A stretch of DNA of 21,918 bases from a virus: the IMG/VR virus record IMGVR_UViG_3300025883_000011, positions 1-21,918 of that record; one strand, given 5' to 3'. The notes beneath the pieces are model-generated. The model did not search any database. It saw only the letters and a program-made list of their open reading frames with translations, and was not told the DNA's origin. Positions within the stretch are counted from its first letter, which is position 1. Every line of letters starts with the position of its first letter. The position numbers and the translations under genes are program-made. Positions 15,120 to 21,918 of the stretch are shown here, piece after piece.

Positions 15120-16150
15120 GGCAGCACCTCAGGAAGCTGACCGCTGAACGCACCGGGTAACACGAGTCCCAGGGACGCCGTGGTCGCTTCCTTGTTTTGT
15201 CTCAGCACGACGTCTCGAATGAGCATCGTGGTCTTGTTGTACACCATCGCCCCGGGCGCTTCGAGGGTGAGGAGCGTGTTGGGAGCGAACAGTCCGCCGG
15301 CCGGGTCGCGCCACGTCGGCAGCTCGACGACGTATGCCACCATGTTCCCAAACATCCGCGCCATGCGCGCCTGGACGGCAGTGGGGAGGTCGGGCGCTCG
15401 CACGTCGTCTGCGTTGTAGCTCAGCGGTCGCACGACCGACGGGAGCTTCGGGTTCTGCACCGTGTACCGGCTGCCGCGCCTGCCCGCCTTCGTCTTGGCA
15501 AAGCCCGTGATTTCAGAGAAGTACGCTTGCGGGCTGAAGGTGGCGGCGATGCTTTGGCACGGTTGCTCCCCCTCCCGGAGGGAGACGACGGGGACGCCGG
15601 CGCCCACGGACTGGAAGAAGCGGAGGCGCCCGGCCGCGGTGTTGCTGATGACGAGACTGCGCTGCTTTGCCAGCTTCGTGAGGAAGTCGAACACCTTGTC
15701 CGTCCGCTCCATCTTCACGCGCCGGAATGCGGCGCCGGCGGGCGCGTCGAACTCTACTTGTACGCCAAAGGGAGCAGCGAGCTGGTCAGCGATTTGCTGC
15801 AGCGTCATCCCGTTGAACTCGATGGGGAACGCGGACTCAGGCGCGTTGACGTCGGAGAGCACGGCGGGGAGGGCGTAGCCTTGGCACTCCACCGTCTTGC
15901 TGCTCGGCGTCGTCTTTGGCTCCACGCCCACGAGTTGCCCGGAGAAGAGCAAGTCGTTGTCCACCTCCACCGTCAACGGCTTGAAGGTGAAGGGCTTGAA
16001 GGTGTTGCGGAAGTCCTGGTCGTCCGGTTCAAAGACGCTGGTGAACGCGCAGAGGTCAAAGCTGTCAAGAGAGAGCGTGAGCTCCACCTGTTCCCAGTAC
16101 GACCACCGCTGCCCGTCTATCTTGAGGACGACGTCATCCGTAATAGGCAA
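15110..16150 (-). CDS. Baseplate hub protein (Mu gp44 / P2 gpD late control D family)
   Basis: This 346-residue protein forms the trimeric hub that joins the tube end to the central spike. The N-terminus has the family layout, a strand VVLKIDGQRWSYWEQVELTL followed by LDSFDLCAFT. It then shows NDLLFSGQLVGVEP, a stretch TLQQIADQLAAPFGVQVEFD, and DKVFDFLTKLAKQRSLVISN, the last two typical of the gpD central domain. NTLLTLEAPGAMVYNKTTML near the C-terminus is also typical. The chosen start is TTG at 16148-16150. No in-frame ATG lies before the conserved N-terminal strand, and GGAGAAGGGGGA sits upstream. The gene overlaps its upstream neighbour by 17 bases and the spike gene by 10 bases. Confidence 0.88.
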   Translation of the reverse strand: MPITDDVVLKIDGQRWSYWEQVELTLSLDSFDLCAFTSVFEPDDQDFRNTFKPFTFKPLTVEVDNDLLFSGQLVGVEPKTTPSSKTVECQGYALPAVLSDVNAPESAFPIEFNGMTLQQIADQLAAPFGVQVEFDAPAGAAFRRVKMERTDKVFDFLTKLAKQRSLVISNTAAGRLRFFQSVGAGVPVVSLREGEQPCQSIAATFSPQAYFSEITGFAKTKAGRRGSRYTVQNPKLPSVVRPLSYNADDVRAPDLPTAVQARMARMFGNMVAYVVELPTWRDPAGGLFAPNTLLTLEAPGAMVYNKTTMLIRDVVLRQNKEATTASLGLVLPGAFSGQLPEVLPWD

Positions 16151-17408
16151 TCCGGTCCCCCTTCTCCAGCTCTAGGATTTGGGAGCCCGTCAGGTCGTTG
16201 TTGTTGATGAGACGGTTCAGCGTCTCGTCGTCTACATTGCCGTACACCTCGGACGCCACGTCCACGATGGTCCGATTCCGGCCAAGGACCAGCACGCGCT
16301 CGGAGAGCAGGGTGAAGGAAATCTCCACGACCAAGCCCGCCGCGAGGGCGACACTTTGCTGAAGGGTTTGGTAGGAGGTGCCCACGTCACACGTCAGCGC
16401 CGCGTACCCGGCCTCGCGCCACGCCACCCAGTCGTCGAACAGCTGGAGCACGGTGTCCGCCGCCGCCTGGGCGTCCGTGCGCGTCTCGAACTCTGTCTCC
16501 AACAGCGACACGAGCGTTCCGTTCACCGCCGCAGCCGCGCTGAGGTCCGTGAGGAAGAAATCGTTTGCGATATCGGTGGCTTCGAGCGGAAGGCTCAGCC
16601 CCACGGCGCCCGCCGGGTCCCCTGCTTTGCTGCCGAACAGGACCACCGCGAAGTCCCGGTATCCCAACACGCGGTCCACGAACCCGCTGATGGCCCGGCC
16701 CGGCAGCGCGATGAGGTTGCAGAGTTGCTGCGCCAGGTTCAGCGGCTGCCCGACCAAGATGTCCAGCGACAGGTTGATGGCGTCCTGCGCGTCCCGGAAC
16801 AGGTTGTTCACCTCCGTCGTCACCGCGGCCACCGTGCCCAGTGTCGCCTCAATGCCGGAGAGCACGTTCTGCGTCGTGGCCTTCAGGTTGCCTTGCGCGA
16901 GGAGCGTGGAGACGTCAACCGTGTCCTCGAACTGCGAGGGGCCAGTGGTGGAGATGAACTCTGCGGTACTCGCCTCCAGCTGGCTCCGCGCGTCCAGTTG
17001 GTTGGATGGGTAGACGAGCTTCGTGGTTTCCCAGAACGTGACTTGAATCACCGTCTGGTTGGCGCGCGTCTTGAGGTCGTCACGGCGGGAGATGGGGCCG
17101 AACGGAACCACGTCCGCCTCTCCATACAGCGGGTGACTCAGGCGCCCCGGCCCTTTCTGCAGCAGCGCCCGCTCAAACGTCGTGGCAAGCAAGTCGTGGT
17201 CGTCGCCGGAGAAGTAGCAGCGCAGGGGAAACTTCTGCGCGCCGAACCCGTTGTCTTGCACGTACGTCCCGTCCACCCCGGGGAACTCGAAGCCCGCCGT
17301 GCGCTTTACTGTTTCACGTGAAACATCTTCGTACGAAAAGACCAGTCCGGTGTCCGGCGAGTCGGGCGGGAAGTACGCGGCGGTTCGGAGTCTATCTTCC
17401 CAGGTCAT
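16134..17408 (-). CDS. Mu gp43-like tail/baseplate protein with LysM-like C-terminus
   Basis: This 424-residue protein has the N-terminal pattern of the family named DNA circularisation protein (DNA_circ_N; Mu gp43 or N). It shows FEFPGVDGTYVQDNG near residues 40-54, then FPLRCYFSGDDHDLLATTF and KGPGRLSHPLYGEADVVPFG near 85-104. Despite that name, Mu gp43 belongs to the tail and hub assembly. The last 60 residues (GRNRTIVDVASEVYGNVD, then LNRLINNNDLTGSQILELEK and GDRIAYYG) resemble a LysM or P2 gpX module, which in P2-like phages is a separate small gene. The ATG directly follows the tape measure stop. Codons 28-33 carry the perfect parS palindrome (residues VSRET). The end overlaps the hub gene by 17 bases. 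Confidence 0.82.
   Translation of the reverse strand: MTWEDRLRTAAYFPPDSPDTGLVFSYEDVSRETVKRTAGFEFPGVDGTYVQDNGFGAQKFPLRCYFSGDDHDLLATTFERALLQKGPGRLSHPLYGEADVVPFGPISRRDDLKTRANQTVIQVTFWETTKLVYPSNQLDARSQLEASTAEFISTTGPSQFEDTVDVSTLLAQGNLKATTQNVLSGIEATLGTVAAVTTEVNNLFRDAQDAINLSLDILVGQPLNLAQQLCNLIALPGRAISGFVDRVLGYRDFAVVLFGSKAGDPAGAVGLSLPLEATDIANDFFLTDLSAAAAVNGTLVSLLETEFETRTDAQAAADTVLQLFDDWVAWREAGYAALTCDVGTSYQTLQQSVALAAGLVVEISFTLLSERVLVLGRNRTIVDVASEVYGNVDDETLNRLINNNDLTGSQILELEKGDRIAYYG
17310..17325. promoter_or_regulatory. parS: Perfect parS-type ParB binding site
   Basis: The 16-bp palindrome TGTTTCACGTGAAACA is present without mismatch. This is the canonical chromosomal parS sequence bound by ParB (Spo0J) in bacteria such as Bacillus subtilis and Caulobacter. 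ParB loads at parS as a CTP-dependent clamp and spreads over flanking DNA. The site lies in the coding region of the gp43-like gene, where it encodes VSRET, one of the peptides such sites specify when they fall in a gene. The codons used (GTT TCA CGT GAA ACA) form an AT-leaning patch in a GC-rich gene. The sequence match is certain; binding in vivo is not shown. Confidence 0.75.
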
Positions 17409-19199
17409 CTACTCTGCCCCACTTGACGCGACGCGGAGCTTGCTGCTGTTCCGCGGGCGGTTGCTTGAGACTTCGGCGCGCCCCGTCTCGTCTCGGAGGA
17501 GGATGTTGACGTCCTCCTTCATTACGAAGTTCCCGCCCGGCCCCGGTGGCGTCACCTGCGGAGTGGTTGAGGGAGGGGGAGGCGGCAGGCCGCCGGTGTA
17601 CGACTCTTCTTCACCACCCCCGCCGAAGATGAAGTTGCCCATGCGCGCGGCCAAGCCGATGGGGTTGAAGCTGAGAATCTTCCCAATCATCTCGACGATG
17701 GTGCCGAGGATGGGTGAGATGCGGTTGGCGCCCTCCAGTATCGTTGACCAGAGGCTGCGAAGCATGATTTGCGCCTCCCGCCACGTGCCCACCAAGTCCT
17801 CCCAGAAGAACGCGACCAAGCCGATGGCTGTGAGGAAGAGGCCGATGGGGTTGGCGGCGATGGCCGCGGTGAGAACCCAAACCGCGCCCGCCAGCAGCTT
17901 GACGCCAACCGCCATGACAGAGAACACGCCCACGACGCGCGCAATGCGGGTGAGGACATTGATGATGAGCGGCCCGTTCTCCCGCAGGAACACGAGGAAG
18001 TCCGTTACGCCCTCCACGATGAGGTCCTTGTTCTGCCGCACCCACTCGGTGATGGACTGCACGATGCTGCGGAGGGGCGCCGCTGCTTCTTCGAAGATGG
18101 AAATCTTCACCCCCTCCAGCGTGGACTTGAGGATGGTCATGTCGCCGGTGAGCGTGTCCATGCGTATCGCAGCCATCTTCTTGGCCGCGCCAGAGGCGTT
18201 GTTCAGCTGCTTTGTCAGCTCGCCGAGGTTGATGCCGTTCTTGCGGTCGAACAAGTCCTTGAGGTTCGTGGCTGCCTTCTGTCCTCGCAGCCCGAACAGC
18301 TCCGCCATCACCCCCACTTGGTTCAGGTTGCCGCCACTCTTCTCCGCCAGCAGCGATATCGTTTCGATGACCTCGGGCAGCGTTTTCATGTCGCCCTCGG
18401 CTGTCTTGAAGCTGAGGCCGGCCTTCTTCATCGCCTTGGCAATCTTGGCCGGTGGCTTGGCCATGCGGGTGAGCATGGTGTTGAAGGAGCTGCCGGCCAC
18501 GCTGGCGTCTAGCCCCACGTCTTGCAGCAGCGCCACGCCAGCAACCGCATCCTCCAGCGGGACGCCCAGCTGCCGGGCGGTGGAGGAAACGTTCTTCAGC
18601 GACTCGCCGAGCGTGCCCATGGTCGAGTTCGTCTTGCTGCTGGCCAGCGCCAACACGTCCGCCACGCGCGCCGCCTCGCTGGTATCAAGCCCGAAACCCT
18701 TGAGCGCATTGGACGTGATGTCCGCCACCTCCGCCATCTCCAGCCCGGAGGCCGCGGCGGCGTCGAGAACTGCGGGAACAGCCTTCATCGTGTTCTCGAC
18801 ACCGAAGCCGGCGCGCATGAGGATTTCCATGGCCTGCGCGGACTCGGTGGCCGTGAACTTGGTGGTCTCCCCGAGCTTCTTGGCCTGCTCCTCCATCGCC
18901 GCTGTCTGTTTGCGCGTCATGAGCGCAACGGCGCCGACGTTGGTTATCGCCTGCTCAAAGTCCGCGCCGGCGCTGAGTACCTTGAAGGCAGCGAAGCCGG
19001 CCGCGGCACCAAAGACGAGCAGGCCCCGGCCGACCTTCTTGATGCCGCGGAGGAACTTGCCGGCCGCCGCGCTGGCCTGGCGCATGCTCCGCTTCACGCC
19101 GCGGGTGAACTTGCCAAGCCTCCCCTCCATCTTGGCAATGGGCGCGGAGAACTTGTCGATGGCCTTGAAGATGGCTTCGACGTTGAAACGCGTGGCCAC
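17409..19199 (-). CDS. Tail tape measure protein (TP901-type)
   Basis: The tape measure sets tail length and is passed into the host ahead of the DNA. Residues about 78-320 match the TP901 phage tail tape measure core. This includes ADFEQAITNVGAVA, then a helix with TKFTATESAQAMEILMRAGF, GLDTSEAARVADVLALASSK near 170-189, and GVMAELFGLRGQKAATNLKD near 296-315. Residues 400-465 contain strongly hydrophobic segments (around 411-433 and 434-465), and a glycine- and proline-rich linker (GGGGEEE, then PPPPP) leads to a C-terminal strand VNILLRDETGRAEV. At 596 residues it is short for the family; at roughly 0.15 nm per residue it would specify a tail near 90 nm. The start is GTG, which abuts the TAA of the frameshifted chaperone and has GAAGGGG upstream. 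The stop abuts the next ATG. Confidence 0.92.
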   Translation of the reverse strand: MATRFNVEAIFKAIDKFSAPIAKMEGRLGKFTRGVKRSMRQASAAAGKFLRGIKKVGRGLLVFGAAAGFAAFKVLSAGADFEQAITNVGAVALMTRKQTAAMEEQAKKLGETTKFTATESAQAMEILMRAGFGVENTMKAVPAVLDAAAASGLEMAEVADITSNALKGFGLDTSEAARVADVLALASSKTNSTMGTLGESLKNVSSTARQLGVPLEDAVAGVALLQDVGLDASVAGSSFNTMLTRMAKPPAKIAKAMKKAGLSFKTAEGDMKTLPEVIETISLLAEKSGGNLNQVGVMAELFGLRGQKAATNLKDLFDRKNGINLGELTKQLNNASGAAKKMAAIRMDTLTGDMTILKSTLEGVKISIFEEAAAPLRSIVQSITEWVRQNKDLIVEGVTDFLVFLRENGPLIINVLTRIARVVGVFSVMAVGVKLLAGAVWVLTAAIAANPIGLFLTAIGLVAFFWEDLVGTWREAQIMLRSLWSTILEGANRISPILGTIVEMIGKILSFNPIGLAARMGNFIFGGGGEEESYTGGLPPPPPSTTPQVTPPGPGGNFVMKEDVNILLRDETGRAEVSSNRPRNSSKLRVASSGAE

Positions 19200-19831
19200 T
19201 TACGACCCCTTCGGTTTCGTTAGCTCTTGCAACTCAGCGCGGCAGCCCTCGAAGTAGAAGGACACCTCACGCATCGTCATCGTGCGCGGGTCGGGAAGGG
19301 ACGTGTACAGACGGCACACCTGAAGAAACATCTCTGAGTAGACCGCCTGCACTGTGTGTTCCTTTCCAAGAAACGCGTCCTCCCCGTCTCGGACAAGGGG
19401 CGTCCCCGCTATTGAGCTAAAAAAATCGACGCGATTGCCATGCAGACTTTCAGGTCGCGGTTCTTCATGTTGGCAAAGAGGGACACGTTGGTCTTGGTCA
19501 TGTCGGCCATGACGCGGAACATCTTCGCAACGGTTTGGTCTTGTGGCTCTGCGCCCCTGTCGCTCCTTCTGGTCGCTCGTTTGTCCATTGCCATGTAGCT
19601 GGCGCCGGTTGGTTCGTAGAACGTGATGGGCTCCCCGCCGCCCGTCTTGGGACGGTAGACCGGTTGCCCATCTTCGTCGATAGAGAGGTTGCCCGAGCAT
19701 ATGCTTCTCACAAGAAGCCCGAGCTGCTGGTTGTCGTCCTCGTCTAACTCGCTCTCTTCTACGTCGATGTCCATTGCCTCGAAGAACCTGTGCAGCTCTT
19801 GTCTGGCAATCTCCTCGGAGACATCTGCCAT
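19200..19831 (-). CDS. Tail assembly chaperone, -1 frameshifted long form
   Basis: A -1 slip at 19418-19424 lets ribosomes bypass the TAG at 19409 and continue to a TAA at 19200-19202. This gives a fusion of about 210 residues: 138 codons in the first frame, then 72 residues beginning SSIAGTPLVRDGEDAF. The second frame has no good independent start near the junction and ends immediately before the GTG of the tape measure, as E/E' (P2) and G/G-T (lambda) arrangements do. The added tail contains a helical, aromatic stretch (AVYSEMFLQVCRLYTS) and MREVSFYFEGCRAELQELTK, a size and style typical of the domain that binds the tape measure and tube. The family role is known; the frameshift here is inferred from sequence and not measured. 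Confidence 0.85.
19409..19831 (-). CDS. Tail assembly chaperone, short (unshifted) form
   Basis: This 140-residue acidic protein lies between tube and tape measure, the position of the Mu gp41 and P2 gpE type tail assembly chaperones. These proteins bind the tape measure and bring tube subunits to it, and they are not part of the finished tail. It is rich in acidic residues near the N-terminus (EEIARQELHRFFEAMDIDVE, residues 6-25) and ends MAIASIFLAQ. The last codons include the slippery T TTT TTA, just before the TAG stop at 19409-19411. The ATG has AAGGAG six bases upstream. No domain name can be given from sequence similarity; the call rests on position and on the frameshift arrangement. 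Confidence 0.85.
   Translation of the reverse strand: MADVSEEIARQELHRFFEAMDIDVEESELDEDDNQQLGLLVRSICSGNLSIDEDGQPVYRPKTGGGEPITFYEPTGASYMAMDKRATRRSDRGAEPQDQTVAKMFRVMADMTKTNVSLFANMKNRDLKVCMAIASIFLAQ
19418..19424 (-). other. Programmed -1 ribosomal frameshift site T TTT TTA
   Basis: On the minus strand the reading frame is ATT TTT TTA GCT CAA TAG. The heptamer T TTT TTA is a classical X XXY YYZ slippery sequence, and a one-base slip back continues as AGC TCA ATA into the downstream frame. GC-rich DNA rarely has seven Ts in a row, so the run stands out. Downstream, GGAC (19402-19405) can pair with GTCC (19391-19394), while CCCC in the loop (19397-19400) can pair with GGGG (19382-19385). That is the layout of an H-type pseudoknot. 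The structure is my inference; the slippery site is seen directly. Confidence 0.88.
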
Positions 19832-19841
19832 GGTCGACTCC

Positions 19842-20225
19842 TTACTGCAGCGTCAGCTGTCCTGAGCCCATCATGCTGATGGTCGCTGTCGCGCTGGTGT
19901 TGCTGAAGGACAGCTCATCAGTGAGCGTGCCCGTGCCTTGATAGGTTGCCTGGGACGCGTACGTGATGGCCATGGGGACAGCGTCCGCCTGGTCCGCCAC
20001 TTGCTGGAGGAACTGCTGGTCCGCCCTCTCCTCGTCCACCTCCACCTGGAGGCCTCCGAGGGACCACGGGACGCGCGTCTTGATGGTGCGCGCCGTGCCG
20101 TCCCCGTTGGCCTGCACTTCGTTCTCGAAGCCACCGAGCTTTCGCGAGGTGTCCGCGTCTGCCGCCACCGGGAACAATCTCCCGTTGATGGAGACGCTTT
20201 GAATGCTTCCGCCTTTTCCTGCCAT
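19842..20225 (-). CDS. Tail tube protein (Mu gpM/gp40-like)
   Basis: This 127-residue protein matches the short Mu-type tail tube family in length, position and pattern. It has an N-terminal GKGGSIQSVSINGRLFPVA strand pair, a conserved region around residues 27-56 that includes GFENEVQANGDG and a proline-tryptophan turn, and a beta-rich C-terminus (ATISMMGSGQLTLQ). Tube subunits form stacked hexameric rings inside the sheath and provide the channel for DNA. The ATG follows AGGAG with six bases of spacing. The TAA stop sits just before the AAGGAG of the chaperone gene, so sheath, tube and chaperone form a tightly coupled block. Confidence 0.9.
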   Translation of the reverse strand: MAGKGGSIQSVSINGRLFPVAADADTSRKLGGFENEVQANGDGTARTIKTRVPWSLGGLQVEVDEERADQQFLQQVADQADAVPMAITYASQATYQGTGTLTDELSFSNTSATATISMMGSGQLTLQ

Positions 20226-20234
20226 CTGTTTCTC

Positions 20235-21722
20235 CTATGCCGCGACGGCTGCACTGCCGAAGTAGAAGCCGAAGTTGAGGGTCACGTCCGTGACGTTGAC
20301 GTTGCCGGAGAGCTGGACCGTCACAGAGACGTTCAGCCGCTTCGGGTTCTGCGAGTCGATGGTGGCCACGATGGTTTTCTTGGCCGCCGCCGCGTCACTG
20401 ATTTGCCCTGCCAGCTCCAACCCGTCGAGCACGGTCGCCACGGCGGCGACGGCTTGCTTGGGTTGCTTGATGTAGCTTTGGACGGCTGGGCTCCCGTCGG
20501 GAACGAGGATGGCGCCTTGCCAGTCGTCCTTCGAGAACTCGATGTCTAGGTTGAAGATGACATTGGACAACTTCACAATGTCCGCGTCAAAGCGGAAGGC
20601 CGGGATGGGCTCGCCCACCGGCGCCCAGAAGGTGATGATGTTGGAAAGCTGAATCTCGCTGTCCACAATCTCCACCGTGCTTGAGCCCGCCTTCATGGCC
20701 GCGTCCCGCTGCGGGAACGTCCACTGGTCCGCATCTGCGCCGGGCGTCAGCCCGTCCGCGCGCATGCCGCTGTAGAGCCGACCCGGTTCGTTGTTGGCGC
20801 GCCGCGCAATGCGCGCAAGCTGCCGCGCGGCCACCTGGAACGGGAGGTCGATGGAGCCCGGTGCGACCAGCTGCCCATTCACCTTGTCCGTCGTTCGTGC
20901 GGCGCTGACCGTGGTCGCGTTCGCCACCGTGGTCGCCGTGTTGCCCGTGTAGCAGCGGAACGGTTTGCGCACCGTGGCGCCCCACCGCAGCTCCCCCTCG
21001 GCCTTGAACAAGTCCATGGTCGCGGTGTCTGCCGCGTCCATGCAGTTGTGGATGAGCGTGTACCAGACATTCCCCATCTGCGCGATGGCAGCGGTGACGT
21101 CTGGATTGACCAACCCGCCTGTCGGCTGGGTGAAGGCAAACGAGACACCCACGCTCGGCCCCTCTACGGAGACGACGATGGCGTTGGACGAAACCCCTTC
21201 CCACTTTGCAGTGAGGTCCAGAACCGTGGTGTTGTCCACCGCGATGACTGGCATATCCAACACGGCATTGATGGCCGCCTCCATACTCGTGATGATGCTC
21301 GCCACGGTGTCAGTGCCCGTGATGACAAACTCGTCGCTGAGGATGTTGTTTACCCTCACGCGGTACGCGCCGGCTTCTGTCGCCGTGCCACTCGGGGTGA
21401 TGTCTCCAGCTGCGGCCACGCCGCTCGCATCATCGTCCAACGGGAACACGGTGAGCGGGATGGTCCCGATGCCGTCTCCGTTGGAGGGGAAGTATTCCTT
21501 CGCCGCCAAATGTAAAGGAGAGCCGAACCCGTAGGTTGCTCCCACCTCCGCGGCGCTAAAGACCACGGCCTTGTCGTTGCTGTAGGTGGCTTGAGCTGCC
21601 GTCGTCCCTTGTCCGAACACCCCGATTCGCTGCGGCACGAATAGCGCCGCACCCCCTCGCAGGTCTTTGAACACGGGCTCGATACCGAGCACGCGTGCCA
21701 CCGCGCTCACATCAATAGTCAT
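20235..21722 (-). CDS. Contractile tail sheath protein (Mu gpL-like)
   Basis: This 495-residue protein is the contractile tail sheath subunit, which polymerises around the tube and contracts to drive it through the host envelope. The N-terminus carries the family pattern of a glycine-alanine turn followed by VPQRIGVFGQG near residues 29-39. The C-terminal third contains FDADIVKLSNVIFNLD and ends in alternating beta-strands (VQLSGNVNVTDVTLNFGFYF), as expected for the domain that holds the tube and links neighbouring subunits. Length suits Mu-type sheaths (about 495 residues). The start is an ATG preceded by AGGAG seven bases upstream. Its TAG stop overlaps the AGGAG of the tube gene, which follows after nine bases. 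Sheath followed directly by tube is the standard order in contractile phages, which makes this one of the safest calls here. Confidence 0.93.
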   Translation of the reverse strand: MTIDVSAVARVLGIEPVFKDLRGGAALFVPQRIGVFGQGTTAAQATYSNDKAVVFSAAEVGATYGFGSPLHLAAKEYFPSNGDGIGTIPLTVFPLDDDASGVAAAGDITPSGTATEAGAYRVRVNNILSDEFVITGTDTVASIITSMEAAINAVLDMPVIAVDNTTVLDLTAKWEGVSSNAIVVSVEGPSVGVSFAFTQPTGGLVNPDVTAAIAQMGNVWYTLIHNCMDAADTATMDLFKAEGELRWGATVRKPFRCYTGNTATTVANATTVSAARTTDKVNGQLVAPGSIDLPFQVAARQLARIARRANNEPGRLYSGMRADGLTPGADADQWTFPQRDAAMKAGSSTVEIVDSEIQLSNIITFWAPVGEPIPAFRFDADIVKLSNVIFNLDIEFSKDDWQGAILVPDGSPAVQSYIKQPKQAVAAVATVLDGLELAGQISDAAAAKKTIVATIDSQNPKRLNVSVTVQLSGNVNVTDVTLNFGFYFGSAAVAA

Positions 21723-21738
21723 TCACAAACTCCTGTCC

Positions 21739-21918
21739 TTAGGTGACATCATACTCTGCGGTGAGGTAAATCTCGCCGGTTTCCTTTCGCAACACTTCAA
21801 CGCCGATTTGCTCCAGCGGTGCGCCGGCTGCAATGGGCGCCTCTTCGTAGTAACGAACGCCGAGCCTGAGGCGCTGGGCGTGAACCTGGGTGGCTGCCTT
21901 CTCGTCCAGCGGCGGGCG
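21739..21918 (-). CDS. Partial gene upstream of the sheath (C-terminal 59 residues)
   Basis: An open reading frame enters from the right edge and ends at a TAA at 21739-21741, giving 59 residues without an internal stop. The visible end reads VEVLRKETGEIYLTAEYDVT, which looks like closing beta-strands. I do not recognise the family. In Mu-like tail operons the genes just before the sheath encode neck or tail-terminator proteins (Mu gp37-like) and a small DUF2635 protein, so a tail completion role is a reasonable guess from position only. The stop lies 16 bases before the sheath start, and the sheath ribosome binding site sits in that gap, so the two are almost certainly co-transcribed. Confidence 0.7.
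   Translation of the reverse strand, partial: RPPLDEKAATQVHAQRLRLGVRYYEEAPIAAGAPLEQIGVEVLRKETGEIYLTAEYDVT

Noticed and set aside
15197-17321. Plus-strand frames opposite the hub and gp43-like genes
   Set aside because: Both are Arg/Glu/His-rich shadows typical of reverse-complement codon bias; the minus-strand genes match known families.
1013-17787. Other CACGTG cores (1013-1018, 3013-3018, 15006-15011, 17782-17787) as further parS sites
   Set aside because: Their flanks do not extend the palindrome to the TGTTTCACGTGAAACA form; only the site at 17310-17325 is complete.
17251-19257. Very long plus-strand open frame (668 codons) opposite the tape measure gene
   Set aside because: It is antisense to a well-supported gene, its product is rich in Ser, Ala and Arg with no domain, and long antisense frames are common in GC-rich DNA.
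1-21918. CRISPR arrays, tRNA genes, insertion sequences and attachment sites
   Set aside because: None seen; genes fill almost the whole window and no direct repeats with regular spacing or tRNA-like folds were noticed.

Overview
The window is one continuous block of contractile-tail (myovirus-type) genes, all on the minus strand, so the reading order runs from base 21918 down to base 1. Gene order and protein features match the tail module of Mu-like phages: sheath, tube, tail assembly chaperone with a -1 frameshift, tape measure, then the gp43-, gp44-, gp45-, gp46-, gp47- and gp48-type baseplate proteins. The DNA is GC-rich by eye, with GTG and TTG starts, very tight spacing and many stop/start overlaps. 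This fits a phage or prophage (or a phage-derived tail particle) of a GC-rich, probably Gram-negative bacterium; the host cannot be named from the sequence. No head, packaging, integration, replication or lysis genes are visible, and both window edges cut through genes.

Layout by region. (1) 21739-21918: C-terminal piece of a gene upstream of the sheath. (2) 19200-21722: sheath, tube and tail assembly chaperone, the last with a clear T TTT TTA slippery site. (3) 17409-19199: tape measure. (4) 12959-17408: gp43-like protein with a LysM-like C-terminus, hub (gp44/gpD), spike (gp45/gpV), gp46 wedge protein and baseplate J (gp47). (5) 9611-12949: two neighbouring genes sharing one type of beta-propeller repeat. 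The first is a short fibre-like protein with five repeats. The second is a gp48/gpI-type baseplate protein split by an insert of ten repeats. (6) 1-9603: an adhesion and fibre module of nine genes. It includes a LamG-like lectin, long fibre-like proteins with internal repeats, two proteins sharing an Ig-like module, a zinc ribbon protein, and a small protein with the signature of the SPOUT (TrmH/SpoU) methyltransferase knot.

The genes plausibly work together as one late operon. Sheath and tube polymerise around the tape measure with help from the chaperone, the gp43-gp48 proteins build the hub, spike and wedges, and the downstream genes decorate the baseplate for host recognition. Only one intergenic gap exceeds 30 bases (62 bases, at 5707-5768); it could hold an internal promoter for the last fibre genes.

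The most unexpected signal is a perfect 16-bp copy of the bacterial chromosomal parS site, TGTTTCACGTGAAACA, at 17310-17325 inside the gp43-like gene. It is the palindrome bound by host ParB. Chance occurrence in a window of this size is about 5 in a million under uniform base composition.
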